Shown here: one piece after another, positions 25,544-33,870 of the stretch | How the letters are laid out: each line of letters begins with the position of its first letter | Position numbering within the stretch: the first letter of the stretch is position 1 | From: an uncultured Peptoniphilaceae bacterium | GTDB lineage: Bacteria > Bacillota > Clostridia > Tissierellales > Peptoniphilaceae | Direction of reading: 5' to 3' | Length of the DNA stretch: 64,000 nt | NCBI GenBank assembly: GCA_943912255.1 | Contig: CALTTP010000008.1 | Coordinates: 1 to 64,000 of the forward strand | Position numbers and translations under genes: made by a program | Notes under the pieces: generated by a model | Seen by the model: only the letters and a program-made list of their open reading frames with translations | What the model was told of the DNA's origin: nothing | The model's database searches: none

Positions 25544-26722
25544 ATGATTACAGATGGATTACAGTTCATTGCACTATTGTTCTTCATCTCCGGCGTACTG
25601 CTATGGCTAGAAAAGAAATATAAAGACGGCCGTTTCTTTAAGTATGTACCGGCGATGGTTATAATTTACTTTGGTTCAATGCTTTTATCCACATTCAAAG
25701 TTTGGGACATGTCTGCAGAAAGTGTTTCAAACGCAAGATCCGTTTTAAAGGACGCTATTTTACCAGCGATGATTTTCTTGATGCTTCTTAGAGCTGACTT
25801 AAGGGACATTGCAAAACTTGGTCCTAGAATGATTATATCATTCTTTACATCAAGTGTTACTATTATGTTAGGTTTTGTAATAGCTTTTTCCATATTCAAG
25901 GGAAGCCTTGCTGACAACGCCCATCAAACCCTAGGAGCTTTAGCCGGCAGTTGGGTAGGAGGAACCCAAAACATGGTAGCCGTGCAAGAGGCCATAGGAC
26001 TAGAGGGTTCTGGCATGGGATATACCTTGCTAATAGACTCAATAGATTATTCAATTTGGATAATGTTCTTGCTATTTTTAGTACCTTTTGCTGATAAATT
26101 CAACAAATGGACTAAGGCAGACACAACAAAAATCGACAATATAAATGCTCATTTAACAGAGAAATTTTCAAAGATTAATAAAGTTATTACCTATCAGGAT
26201 ATTTTCTTCCTATTAGGAATCTCTTTAGCAGTAACAGCAGTTACCAATGTAATTGGAGGAAAACTTGCAGAAATACCAGGCCTTTCCTTTATGGGACAAA
26301 CTGGTTTGGCGATTATAACAACTACAATATTAGGTGTTATATGTGCAATGACTCCCCTTTCAAAAATTCCTGGTTCTCCAGAACTTTCCAATGTAATGTT
26401 GTATATGTTAATTGGACTAATTGCTTCTAATGCAAACTTTAAAGAACTTACAGAAGCTCCTGCCTATATCTTGACAGGTTTTGTAGTTCTAATAGTTCAT
26501 GGAGTTCTAATGACTATAATAAGTAAGTTGTTTAAAATGGACCTTTTCACCTGTGGAGTAGCATCCCTAGCAAATATCGGTGGAGTTGCCTCTGCACCAG
26601 TCCTTGCAGCAGCTTATTCCCAATCCCTAGTACCAATTGCAGTACTTATGGCACTTTTGGGAACAATAACAGGAACTTTCTTTGGAATTGCATTATCACA
26701 TTTCCTAGCATTTATAGCTTAA
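25544..26722 (+). CDS. DUF819-family integral membrane protein
   Basis: 392-residue protein with about ten hydrophobic helices, of the DUF819 (YjcL-like) family. Family traits are the glycine-rich GALAGSWVGGTQNMVAVQEA and the repeat-like FTCGVASLANIGGVASAPVLAAAY, which resemble the two-fold symmetric cores of sodium- or proton-coupled carboxylate transporters. The substrate is unknown. It has its own ribosome binding site AAGGAGGAGA and is monocistronic, ending at a strong terminator. Transport is inferred from topology only. Confidence 0.8.
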   Translation: MITDGLQFIALLFFISGVLLWLEKKYKDGRFFKYVPAMVIIYFGSMLLSTFKVWDMSAESVSNARSVLKDAILPAMIFLMLLRADLRDIAKLGPRMIISFFTSSVTIMLGFVIAFSIFKGSLADNAHQTLGALAGSWVGGTQNMVAVQEAIGLEGSGMGYTLLIDSIDYSIWIMFLLFLVPFADKFNKWTKADTTKIDNINAHLTEKFSKINKVITYQDIFFLLGISLAVTAVTNVIGGKLAEIPGLSFMGQTGLAIITTTILGVICAMTPLSKIPGSPELSNVMLYMLIGLIASNANFKELTEAPAYILTGFVVLIVHGVLMTIISKLFKMDLFTCGVASLANIGGVASAPVLAAAYSQSLVPIAVLMALLGTITGTFFGIALSHFLAFIA

Positions 26723-26730
26723 GGATTTTA

Positions 26731-26759
26731 AAGCACTCAAATTTTTTGAGTGCTTTTTT
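26731..26759 (+). terminator. Terminator after the DUF819 gene
   Basis: AGCACTCAAA-TTT-TTTGAGTGCT type stem running into a T tract. Confidence 0.85.
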
Positions 26760-26851
26760 GGTGGAATAATCTAATTCTCCGTAGATTTTAAATGGTAAAA
26801 GTAGTTTTTATCAAAAACAAGCCAATGAGAAATTAAAGTTTACAAAATTGT

Positions 26852-26869
26852 AATAATTAGTTAATTATT
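26852..26869. promoter_or_regulatory. Inverted repeat, possible Fur/PerR box
   Basis: AATAATTA-GT-TAATTATT, perfect 8-bp arms, about 100 bp upstream of the Fur-family gene. Its AT-rich inverted-repeat form resembles Fur/PerR operators, so autoregulation is possible. Confidence 0.4.
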
Positions 26870-26920
26870 TCCTATTTTTTGTGGACAATTGAAATATTTT
26901 GAGATTTTCTATTGAAAACG

Positions 26921-26929
26921 TGGTATAAT
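26921..26929 (+). promoter_or_regulatory. Extended -10 promoter of the Fur-family gene
   Basis: TGGTATAAT: a consensus TATAAT with the TGn extension, about 38 bases before the start codon. The -35 element is weak. Confidence 0.55.
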
Positions 26930-26967
26930 AATAATGTATAGCTATAAATAGAGAAGGAATGAAGTAA

Positions 26968-27417
26968 ATGGACGAAATGATTTTGTTGGATAATTTAAAA
27001 AAAGAACTTATACAGTCTGATATTAGGCCAACTTTTCAGAGAATAAAAATATTGGAATATTTAGAAAAAAATAAGAGCCATCCAACTGTAGATGAGATTT
27101 ACTCTGCATTAGCACCCGAAATTCCAACATTATCTAAAACTACAGTCTACAATACCCTGTCCACGTTAAAAGAGGCAGGCCTTGTAAACGAGATTAAGAT
27201 TGACGATGTGGAAGCGAGATTTGATATAGTAACCCATCCCCATGGACATTTCAAATGTGTAGAATGTGGAGATTTATCGGATTTTAAATTTGATTTAGGA
27301 TCAATAAAACCAAAAGAACTTTCACAACATAAAGTTCTAAACAAAAATCTATTTATCTTTGGAATATGTCCAAAGTGTTTAGAAAAGAAGAAAAAAGAAG
27401 AAGAACAAAAACAATAA
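26968..27417 (+). CDS. perR: Fur-family metalloregulator, PerR-like
   Basis: 149-residue Fur-family repressor: winged-helix DNA-binding half with TLSKTTVYNTLSTLKEAGLV, then a metal-binding half with RFDIVTHPHGHFKC. Two CxxC pairs (CVEC, CPKC) form the structural zinc site. The regulatory-site positions read D in RFD, H in PHGH and D in LSDFKFD; an aspartate rather than glutamate at the last place favours peroxide-sensing PerR over Fur. The tail is very lysine/glutamate-rich. The gene is single, between two terminators. Target genes cannot be told. Confidence 0.8.
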   Translation: MDEMILLDNLKKELIQSDIRPTFQRIKILEYLEKNKSHPTVDEIYSALAPEIPTLSKTTVYNTLSTLKEAGLVNEIKIDDVEARFDIVTHPHGHFKCVECGDLSDFKFDLGSIKPKELSQHKVLNKNLFIFGICPKCLEKKKKEEEQKQ

Positions 27418-27453
27418 CTCAGCTCCTCTTTATACTTACTTATAAAGTCTAAC

Positions 27454-27485
27454 TTAAAAGAACCTAGAATTCTAGGTTCTTTTAA
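27454..27485. terminator. Bidirectional terminator between perR and ppk1
   Basis: A perfect 32-base palindrome (AGAACCTAGAA / TTCTAGGTTCT with A and T flanks) that serves the converging genes on both strands. Confidence 0.85.
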
Positions 27486-27505
27486 ATTTATAAAAATTGT
27501 CCTAA

Positions 27506-29689
27506 TTACTTGATTCCAAAAAATCTTTTTATTCTATCAAAGAAGGACAGTTTTTCTTCCTCTTTCTTAGATTCTTCCTTAGGAGTTACCGTAAAAGGTA
27601 CTGGTTTAAGTTCTCTTTCTATTGCAAGTCTCATCATGGTCTCTTGGGAATTGACCAATTCTTCCCCTGGTTCAACAGGTATTGGCTCATAAATTCCAGA
27701 AGAGTTCATTATTCTTGCTTTAGTGTTATCCTTCCACTGAATATCCATATACTCAATGATTTTCTTCTTAATGAATTCGTCGTAGATTGGAACCATAACT
27801 TCAACTCTTCTTACAAGATTTCTTGTCATAAGGTCAGAAGATCCAATAAATACCTCTTCGTTGTCACCAAAGATCAAAACCCTTGGATGTTCCAAGTACC
27901 TACCAACTATACTTCTAATTTCGATATTGTCGGTAAAACCTTCAACTCCTGGTCGTAGGCAGGAAATTCCTCTGATTATCATTCTAACTTGAACTTTGTT
28001 TCGAGATGCCTCTTCCAGCTTCATCATTATATCCTTATCAGTTAAGGAATTGTACTTAAAGAAAATCTTACCCTTTTCCCCTTTTGCAATCTCCTTTTCA
28101 ATCTTTTCTATAATGGCTACCTTTAAAGAATAAGGAGCTGCTAGGATATGGGAATAGTTGTTGTTGACATTTTCCAAATTAATATGGTTAAAGAAGTTGT
28201 AACAGTCCTTACCTATTCCTTGATGTGCCGTCATCAGCGAAATATCCGAATACTGTTTAGAAGTTGACTCATTGTAATTACCTGTACCTATTTGACTGAT
28301 ATACTTAATATTTCCTTCCTTGTCCTTATAGGTAATCAAGCACACCTTGGAATGGACTTTGTAGTCCTCAGTTCCATATAAAATAGTACAGCCTTCGTTG
28401 TAGAGGATTTGAGAGTAGTTAATATTGGACTCCTCATCAAATCTCGCTCTAAGTTCCAGCATTACAGTAACGTCTTTTCCATTTTCTCTTGCCTTTACAA
28501 GATTTTTTACTACTCGAGAGTTTTTAGCAAGTCTATAGATGGTAATCTTAATGGAAATAACATCTGGATTTTCAGCAGCCTCTTCTAAAAGCTTTAAGAA
28601 ACTATCGATATCTTCATAAGGATAGATTAAAAGCCTATCCTTTTCTTCAATCTGTTGGAAAAGTGACTTGTCCGACTCAATCATCTCCCCAACTTTTGGA
28701 CTAAAGGCATTGTAGAATATTGTAGGGTCACATTTGGTCTTTAGCATGGACTCCAAGCCAAAAACATTTCCCATATTAAAGGGGCTTGTATAAGTAAAGA
28801 ACTGATAGTCCTTTATATTTAAATGTTCCTTTAAAAATTCCTTAGTTTGATTATCCAGTGGACTGTCTGTGTTAACCCTTACAACCTGTAACCTGGTTCT
28901 CTTCTTTAGAAGCTTTTTCATCTGCATTCTATAGTCATCAACTTGGTCCTCTAAATGTTCCTCATAGTTGATGTCCATATTTCTGTGAAGATTCATAACA
29001 TAGGTCTTTTTTACAGTGTAATTTGAAAATATATCTTCAACTTTTTCCTTTAAAATTCTTTCAGTTCTTATCCACTTTTTGTCTCCTAGCATATAAAAAC
29101 TTGGTAGAGAATCAGGAATAGGAAGAAGACCTAGGCTGTACTTGTCCTTGTAACTAAGTTCACAGATAATATAGATGTTTTTATTCTCTATAAATGGAAA
29201 GGGATGAAAAAAGTCTATGATTTGCGGTGCCAAAATCGGCTTAATATGGTCATCGTAAATATTTGAAATAAATTCCTTTTGTTCCCCATCCAGTTCATCA
29301 TAGGTATAGGACTTAATTCCATATTGTTTTAATTCACCCATAACCCTATAGTAAAGCTCTTCATTTTCCTTTAGTAACTTTCTAGTCTTTTCATAGATTA
29401 GGTCAAGTTGTTCCTGTGGAGTCATTCCCGTCTTATTATCTTCTGGCGGGTTTTTCAATAAAGTCAAGTCATTCAAGGACCCTACCCTGACATTGTAAAA
29501 TTCGTCTAAATTACTGTTAAAAATACTAATGAATTTTAACTTTTCATAACTAGGGTTATTCTCATCTAAAGCCTCCCTTAAAACCCTTTGGTTAAATCCT
29601 AACCAGGACAGTTCTCTATTACGGGAATAATTATAAATCCTTTCTTTTTTATTCTTTCCTTCGCCTTTTATTTCGGTATTTAAAGTCAT
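27506..29689 (-). CDS. ppk1: Polyphosphate kinase 1
   Basis: 727-residue enzyme making polyphosphate from ATP reversibly. The N-terminal domain opens with SRNRELSWLGFNQRVL and NSNLDEFYNVRVGSL. The two phospholipase-D-like catalytic halves carry the autophosphorylated histidine in DYKVHSKVCLI and the second motif EHPRVLIFGD...GSSDLMTRNL. The length is typical of PPK1. It follows ppx by ten bases, with AAGGAGAGAG before the ATG, so kinase and exopolyphosphatase are one operon. A Pho-box-like repeat precedes the operon, suggesting induction by phosphate shortage. Confidence 0.95.
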   Translation of the reverse strand: MTLNTEIKGEGKNKKERIYNYSRNRELSWLGFNQRVLREALDENNPSYEKLKFISIFNSNLDEFYNVRVGSLNDLTLLKNPPEDNKTGMTPQEQLDLIYEKTRKLLKENEELYYRVMGELKQYGIKSYTYDELDGEQKEFISNIYDDHIKPILAPQIIDFFHPFPFIENKNIYIICELSYKDKYSLGLLPIPDSLPSFYMLGDKKWIRTERILKEKVEDIFSNYTVKKTYVMNLHRNMDINYEEHLEDQVDDYRMQMKKLLKKRTRLQVVRVNTDSPLDNQTKEFLKEHLNIKDYQFFTYTSPFNMGNVFGLESMLKTKCDPTIFYNAFSPKVGEMIESDKSLFQQIEEKDRLLIYPYEDIDSFLKLLEEAAENPDVISIKITIYRLAKNSRVVKNLVKARENGKDVTVMLELRARFDEESNINYSQILYNEGCTILYGTEDYKVHSKVCLITYKDKEGNIKYISQIGTGNYNESTSKQYSDISLMTAHQGIGKDCYNFFNHINLENVNNNYSHILAAPYSLKVAIIEKIEKEIAKGEKGKIFFKYNSLTDKDIMMKLEEASRNKVQVRMIIRGISCLRPGVEGFTDNIEIRSIVGRYLEHPRVLIFGDNEEVFIGSSDLMTRNLVRRVEVMVPIYDEFIKKKIIEYMDIQWKDNTKARIMNSSGIYEPIPVEPGEELVNSQETMMRLAIERELKPVPFTVTPKEESKKEEEKLSFFDRIKRFFGIK

Positions 29690-29699
29690 GTCTCTCTCC

Positions 29700-30602
29700 T
29701 TAAATATTTAAATTTAAAACTTTATATAAATATCCTTCTCTAGCTCCCTTGTCGCTAATATAAAGATTTTTAACTTTCAAATAGTCTAAAATCTGTATAA
29801 GTATTATCATTCCAGGGGTAATGGTATGGATTCTCGCTGGGTTAACTTGAAGCACTTGCTTTAAAGCCTCCGTCTTTTGACCGATAATCTTTGAGTACAA
29901 ATTGTCTAAAAGTGACCTATCCAACTCACAGGGAGTGGGTAAATCAAATAATTCCATGGACACATTACCACAGGCTCTGATGGTTCCGCCGATGCCGTAG
30001 ACATCTGGCTTGCCCTTTACCTTTGGAATGTTAAACTTCTTTAGTGTCTTTTTAATCTCTTTTTCCATCTTCTTAGCTTCAGATTTTGTTGGAATTATCC
30101 CCTTACAATAGCTTTCTAAAAGGGATAGCGAACCTAATTTTAAGGAATTGGAATAGTGTATCTCTCCTCCACAAACCAGTGTAATCTCCGTAGAACCACC
30201 ACCAATATCCAGGATGTATCCATCCACTAGGTCAAAGTCCTGTCTTATTCCAAGATATCCAAGATTTGCTTCCTCATTTCCAGAAACCAAATCGATATTC
30301 TTTCCAACCTGTTTATCAACATACTCTAAAACCTCTTCAGAGTTTTTGATATTTCTTAGAGAAGCAGTTGCAAAGGGGTAGACCTTGTCTACACCAAAGG
30401 TGTCGCAGAGTAAAAATAATTTATTTAAAATTCCAACGATTTTATCCGCACCTTTTTTAGTTAAAAAACCCTTATTTACATAGGAGGCAATTCCCGCCAC
30501 GTATTTTTTATTTGTCAGGGAAGTTATTTGCTTATTCTCATCGACTAAGTACATATTTAGTCTAATAGTATTTGAACCTATATCTATAATTCCATATTTC
30601 AT
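29700..30602 (-). CDS. ppx: Exopolyphosphatase / guanosine pentaphosphatase (Ppx/GppA)
   Basis: 300-residue ASKHA-fold phosphatase of the Ppx/GppA family. The phosphate loops are IIDIGSNTIRL at the N terminus and ILDIGGGSTEI near residue 140, with the acidic GNEEANLGYLG between them. The C-terminal HD-like domains of long Ppx proteins are absent, giving the short form. It would hydrolyse polyphosphate or pppGpp and is the first gene of the ppx-ppk1 operon. ATG at 30602 is preferred over the GTG one codon upstream because of its distance from GAGGTGA. Confidence 0.9.
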   Translation of the reverse strand: MKYGIIDIGSNTIRLNMYLVDENKQITSLTNKKYVAGIASYVNKGFLTKKGADKIVGILNKLFLLCDTFGVDKVYPFATASLRNIKNSEEVLEYVDKQVGKNIDLVSGNEEANLGYLGIRQDFDLVDGYILDIGGGSTEITLVCGGEIHYSNSLKLGSLSLLESYCKGIIPTKSEAKKMEKEIKKTLKKFNIPKVKGKPDVYGIGGTIRACGNVSMELFDLPTPCELDRSLLDNLYSKIIGQKTEALKQVLQVNPARIHTITPGMIILIQILDYLKVKNLYISDKGAREGYLYKVLNLNI

Positions 30603-30690
30603 CACATCACCTCAACATTTATATACCCTAGGATCAATCTATAGTTTTATTGTTACAACATGTCAAAAAAATATATTTTCACAGATTAAA

Positions 30691-30726
30691 AATATAGTAT
30701 CAAAGGGATGTTAATTTTGTGTTAAT
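30691..30726 (-). promoter_or_regulatory. Pho-box-like repeat and -10 of the ppx-ppk1 operon
   Basis: On the minus strand ATTAACA-CAAA-ATTAACA: two 7-bp repeats with a 4-base spacer, the 11-bp periodicity of PhoB/PhoP sites. A TATATT -10 box follows 12 bases after the second TTAACA. The rest of the 349-base gap 30603-30951 is AT-rich with only the gpmA terminator. No PhoR-PhoP pair is in this window. Confidence 0.5.
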
Positions 30727-30925
30727 TTTATATATCTTTTCTTAACATTTATCCAAGGCTTTAAAAACAAGTTGTGTGACTTTAATTTTGTGTTTGTCTT
30801 AAAACATCCAGAATCAAAAGTTAAGTTTTCTAATAAATCCCCTATATTCTATGGTTTTAAATCCATTTTTATAAAGTCAGATATAGTTAAGCAACATCAA
30901 CGATATCGTTTATTAAAGTTCGTAT

Positions 30926-30949
30926 GAAAAAAGAGGCAAAATGCCTCCT
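30926..30949 (-). terminator. Terminator of gpmA
   Basis: On the minus strand GAGGCA-TTT-TGCCTC followed by six T residues, just after the stop codon. Confidence 0.8.
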
Positions 30950-30951
30950 CT

Positions 30952-31638
30952 TTACAAGTAATATTTCTTTGATAGTGTAAGGTCGTCATTTAATTCCAAA
31001 ACCATAGGATGGCCTGTTGGAATTTCTAAACCCATTATCTCCTCGTCGGAAATAAATTCAATATGTTTTACTAAAGCCCTTAGTGAGTTTCCATGGGCAG
31101 CCACAAGAACTGTCTTGTTATCAAGAACCTTTGGCGCAATTTCATCTTCCCAAAATGGAATTACCCTATCCAAGGTAACTTTTAAATTTTCACCAAAAGG
31201 TACAGTTCCCTTTGGAAGTTGACTATACATCCTTTGGTTTCCTTGGTAGTCCTTGGAATTTTCATCAAGGAGTGGTGGAAGTACATCATAGGACCTTCTC
31301 CAGATATGAACCTGTTCGTCACCATATTTTTCAGCAGTCTCCGCCTTGTTAAGACCTTGTAACGCACCATAATGTCTTTCATTAAGCCTCCAGGACTTAA
31401 CTACTGGAACCCACATTTGGTCGATTTCTTCCAAAATGATATTACAGGTCTTGATGGCCCTCTTCAAAACTGAAGTGTAGGCAAAATCAAAGTCGATTCC
31501 CGCTTTTTTAATAAGCTCTCCAGAATTTTTTGCCTCTTCATATCCCTTTTCAGATAGATCCACGTCCACCCAACCAGTGAAACGGTTTTGAAGATTCCAT
31601 TCACTTTGACCATGTCTAACAAATACTATTCTCTTCAT
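30952..31638 (-). CDS. gpmA: 2,3-bisphosphoglycerate-dependent phosphoglycerate mutase
   Basis: 228-residue glycolytic enzyme interconverting 3- and 2-phosphoglycerate. The phosphohistidine loop is FVRHGQSEWN (H9); the substrate-binding NERHYGALQGLNKAETAEKYG and the second histidine in VAAHGNSLRALVKH are both intact. Length and motifs match dPGM. The ATG at 31638 has AGAAGG upstream; an alternative start three codons earlier is unlikely. It is monocistronic between the V-ATPase terminator and its own terminator. Confidence 0.95.
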   Translation of the reverse strand: MKRIVFVRHGQSEWNLQNRFTGWVDVDLSEKGYEEAKNSGELIKKAGIDFDFAYTSVLKRAIKTCNIILEEIDQMWVPVVKSWRLNERHYGALQGLNKAETAEKYGDEQVHIWRRSYDVLPPLLDENSKDYQGNQRMYSQLPKGTVPFGENLKVTLDRVIPFWEDEIAPKVLDNKTVLVAAHGNSLRALVKHIEFISDEEIMGLEIPTGHPMVLELNDDLTLSKKYYL

Positions 31639-31796
31639 AAGCACCAACCTTCTTGTTTTTTATTTCATCAATCTTTTCTTATAAAGTATATCACAACCAG
31701 AGAGTTTTAATATAATCAAACAGGTTAAAGATAGATTATAACTTTGTAAATGAAAAAATCTTTCAAATTTTCAGATAATTCCAGTTCATTATTAGA

Positions 31797-31838
31797 ACAA
31801 AAAAGCAGCATGCTAGAATTTGCTTCCAACATACTGCT
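31797..31838 (-). terminator. Terminator of the V-ATPase operon
   Basis: On the minus strand AGCAG(t)ATG ... CAT(g)CTGCT with a 17-base loop and a T tract, four bases after the ntpD stop. Confidence 0.7.
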
Positions 31839-31842
31839 AACA

Positions 31843-32481
31843 CTATCTTTCGGCAATGATATCCTTGACCTTCATCAGTCTTGTGATGGTTGCCCTTTCA
31901 TTTTCATCTAGTTTTGATCTGATATACTTAATAGTTTCCTCTAAGTCTGGAATGGTTCTGTACTCGAGAGCGTTAACTCTTCTTCTAGTCTTCTCAAGCT
32001 CTTTTGCCATAAGTTGACAAGCTTTTTCCACTTCTGCAAGTTCCAATAATTTATCCATTATCCTATCTAGACCATCAATTGCGTTGTCCAGTTCAGCAGA
32101 AGTTTGAGCATATCCATAGGGGTAAATCCCTGCAGAATTTTCAGACTCGGTCTTTTTAAAACTCATAACTGGAATATTTACGGACATAATATTCTTTTCT
32201 TCAATTTCCACTCCAATACTTTGTTTTGGAAAGGAAACTGCCTCTTCTAAAAATTCAGGACTCATTATTGCAGATGCCAAGAGGAAGTCCTTAAAGGACT
32301 TACTAAGCTCTTGTTCTACCTCTTCTCTTAGTTCCTTATTTCTTCTAATAAGGTTGATGAAGCGACGCATCAATTCGTCTTGTTTGTCCTTTAGAAGTTT
32401 ATGTCCCCTTTTAGAGGTTTCAAGTCTGGCTTTTAACTCTGACAATTTCATTCTTGTAGGGTTAACATTTAGTTTAGCCAT
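31843..32481 (-). CDS. ntpD: V-type ATPase subunit D
   Basis: 212-residue central-stalk subunit, all helical. The start NVNPTRMKLSELKARLETSKRGHKLLKDKQDELMRRF and the C-terminal RRRVNALEYRTIPDLEETIKYI are the two long coiled-coil arms that turn inside the A3B3 hexamer, equivalent to gamma in F-ATPases. The ATG abuts the stop of ntpB. It is the last gene of the operon, followed by a terminator; no NtpH/J homologues follow as in Enterococcus hirae. Confidence 0.95.
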   Translation of the reverse strand: MAKLNVNPTRMKLSELKARLETSKRGHKLLKDKQDELMRRFINLIRRNKELREEVEQELSKSFKDFLLASAIMSPEFLEEAVSFPKQSIGVEIEEKNIMSVNIPVMSFKKTESENSAGIYPYGYAQTSAELDNAIDGLDRIMDKLLELAEVEKACQLMAKELEKTRRRVNALEYRTIPDLEETIKYIRSKLDENERATITRLMKVKDIIAER

Positions 32482-33870
32482 CTAATCATCCCCTTGAGTC
32501 TGTTCTTCCAAGTACTTATCTAAATATTCATCTCTAATTCTCTTAAGTTCAGTTCTTGGAATAATTCTAAGCAATTTCCAACCTAAGTTAAGAGTTTCTT
32601 CAATAGTTCTATTATTATAATAACCTTGATTTACATATTCCTTTTCAAACTCTTCTGCAAATTTAGCAAAGGCTTTATCTGCATTGGAAAGGGCCGTTTC
32701 ACCTAAGATTACAGCCAAGTCTCTAGCTTCTCTACCAGATGCATAACCTGCATAGATTTGGTTCATGGTATCTGCATGGTCTTCTCTAGTCTTACCTTTA
32801 CCAATACCCTTATCCTTCAAACGTGATAGTGAAGGAATAACGAATATTGGCGGTTCAATACCAGATTTGTAAAGGTCTCTTGAAAGGATTATCTGTCCTT
32901 CCGTAATATACCCTGTCAAGTCTGGAATTGGATGGGTAATATCTTCCTCAGGCATGGTTAGTATTGGAATTTGAGTTATGGAACCCTTTCTTCCCTTTAC
33001 CCTACCTGCTCTTTCATATATTGTAGAAAGGTCCGTATATAGATAACCAGGATAACCACGTCTACCAGGAACTTCCTTTCTAGCTGCAGATACTTCTCTA
33101 AGGGCCTCTGCGTAATTAGTCATATCTGTCAATATTACAAGTACATGCATGTCCTTTTCAAAGGCCAAGTACTCTGCACAGGTCAAGGCCATCTTAGGTG
33201 TGGCAAGTCTTTCAATTGCTGGGTCATTGGCAAGGTTTATAAATAAAACCGCCCTGTCTATGGCGCCGGTTTCTGTAAAGTCATCAATGAAGAACTGAGC
33301 CTCTTCAAAGGTAATTCCCATGGCTGCAAAGACTACGGCGAATTTGTCCTTACCACCTAGTACTTTTGCTTGTCTTGCGATTTGAGCAGCTACGTTGTTA
33401 TGAGGAAGTCCAGAAGCGGAGAAAATCGGCAATTTTTGTCCTCTAACCAAGGTGTTAAGACCGTCTATTGTAGAAATACCCGTTTGAATAAATTCAGAAG
33501 GATAATCTCTTGCCACTGGATTGATAGGAGTTCCGTTTATATCGATGGACTTTTCCGGAATAAGCTTTGGCCCATTGTCAATAGGGTTTCCTAGTCCGTC
33601 AAATACCCGTCCTATCATATCTTCGGAAACTCCAAGTTCTAGAGGTCTTCCTAGAAATCTTACAGTTGTTTCCTTTAAGTTAATTCCTGATGAACCTTCA
33701 AAGATTTGGACCATGGCCTGATCTCCATTGATTTCAATAACACGTCCTCTTCTCTTTTCACCATTTTGAAGTTGTATATCCACAAGTTCTTCAAACTTAA
33801 CTCCAGAAACTCCTTCAACTGCCATTAGAGGTCCTACAACTTCAGAAACTGATCTATATTCTTTAAGCAT
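32482..33870 (-). CDS. ntpB: V-type ATPase subunit B
   Basis: 462-residue non-catalytic nucleotide-binding subunit of the A3B3 head. It contains FSASGLPHNNVAAQIARQA in place of a classic P-loop, and GRKGSITQIPILTMPEEDITHPIPDLTGYITEGQI, both hallmarks of subunit B. The start is the ATG at 33870 behind AAGGAGG, eight bases before the ntpA stop, so the two overlap and are coupled. The domains are an N-terminal beta barrel (about 1-75), the central alpha/beta core and a C-terminal helical bundle. Confidence 0.96.
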   Translation of the reverse strand: MLKEYRSVSEVVGPLMAVEGVSGVKFEELVDIQLQNGEKRRGRVIEINGDQAMVQIFEGSSGINLKETTVRFLGRPLELGVSEDMIGRVFDGLGNPIDNGPKLIPEKSIDINGTPINPVARDYPSEFIQTGISTIDGLNTLVRGQKLPIFSASGLPHNNVAAQIARQAKVLGGKDKFAVVFAAMGITFEEAQFFIDDFTETGAIDRAVLFINLANDPAIERLATPKMALTCAEYLAFEKDMHVLVILTDMTNYAEALREVSAARKEVPGRRGYPGYLYTDLSTIYERAGRVKGRKGSITQIPILTMPEEDITHPIPDLTGYITEGQIILSRDLYKSGIEPPIFVIPSLSRLKDKGIGKGKTREDHADTMNQIYAGYASGREARDLAVILGETALSNADKAFAKFAEEFEKEYVNQGYYNNRTIEETLNLGWKLLRIIPRTELKRIRDEYLDKYLEEQTQGDD

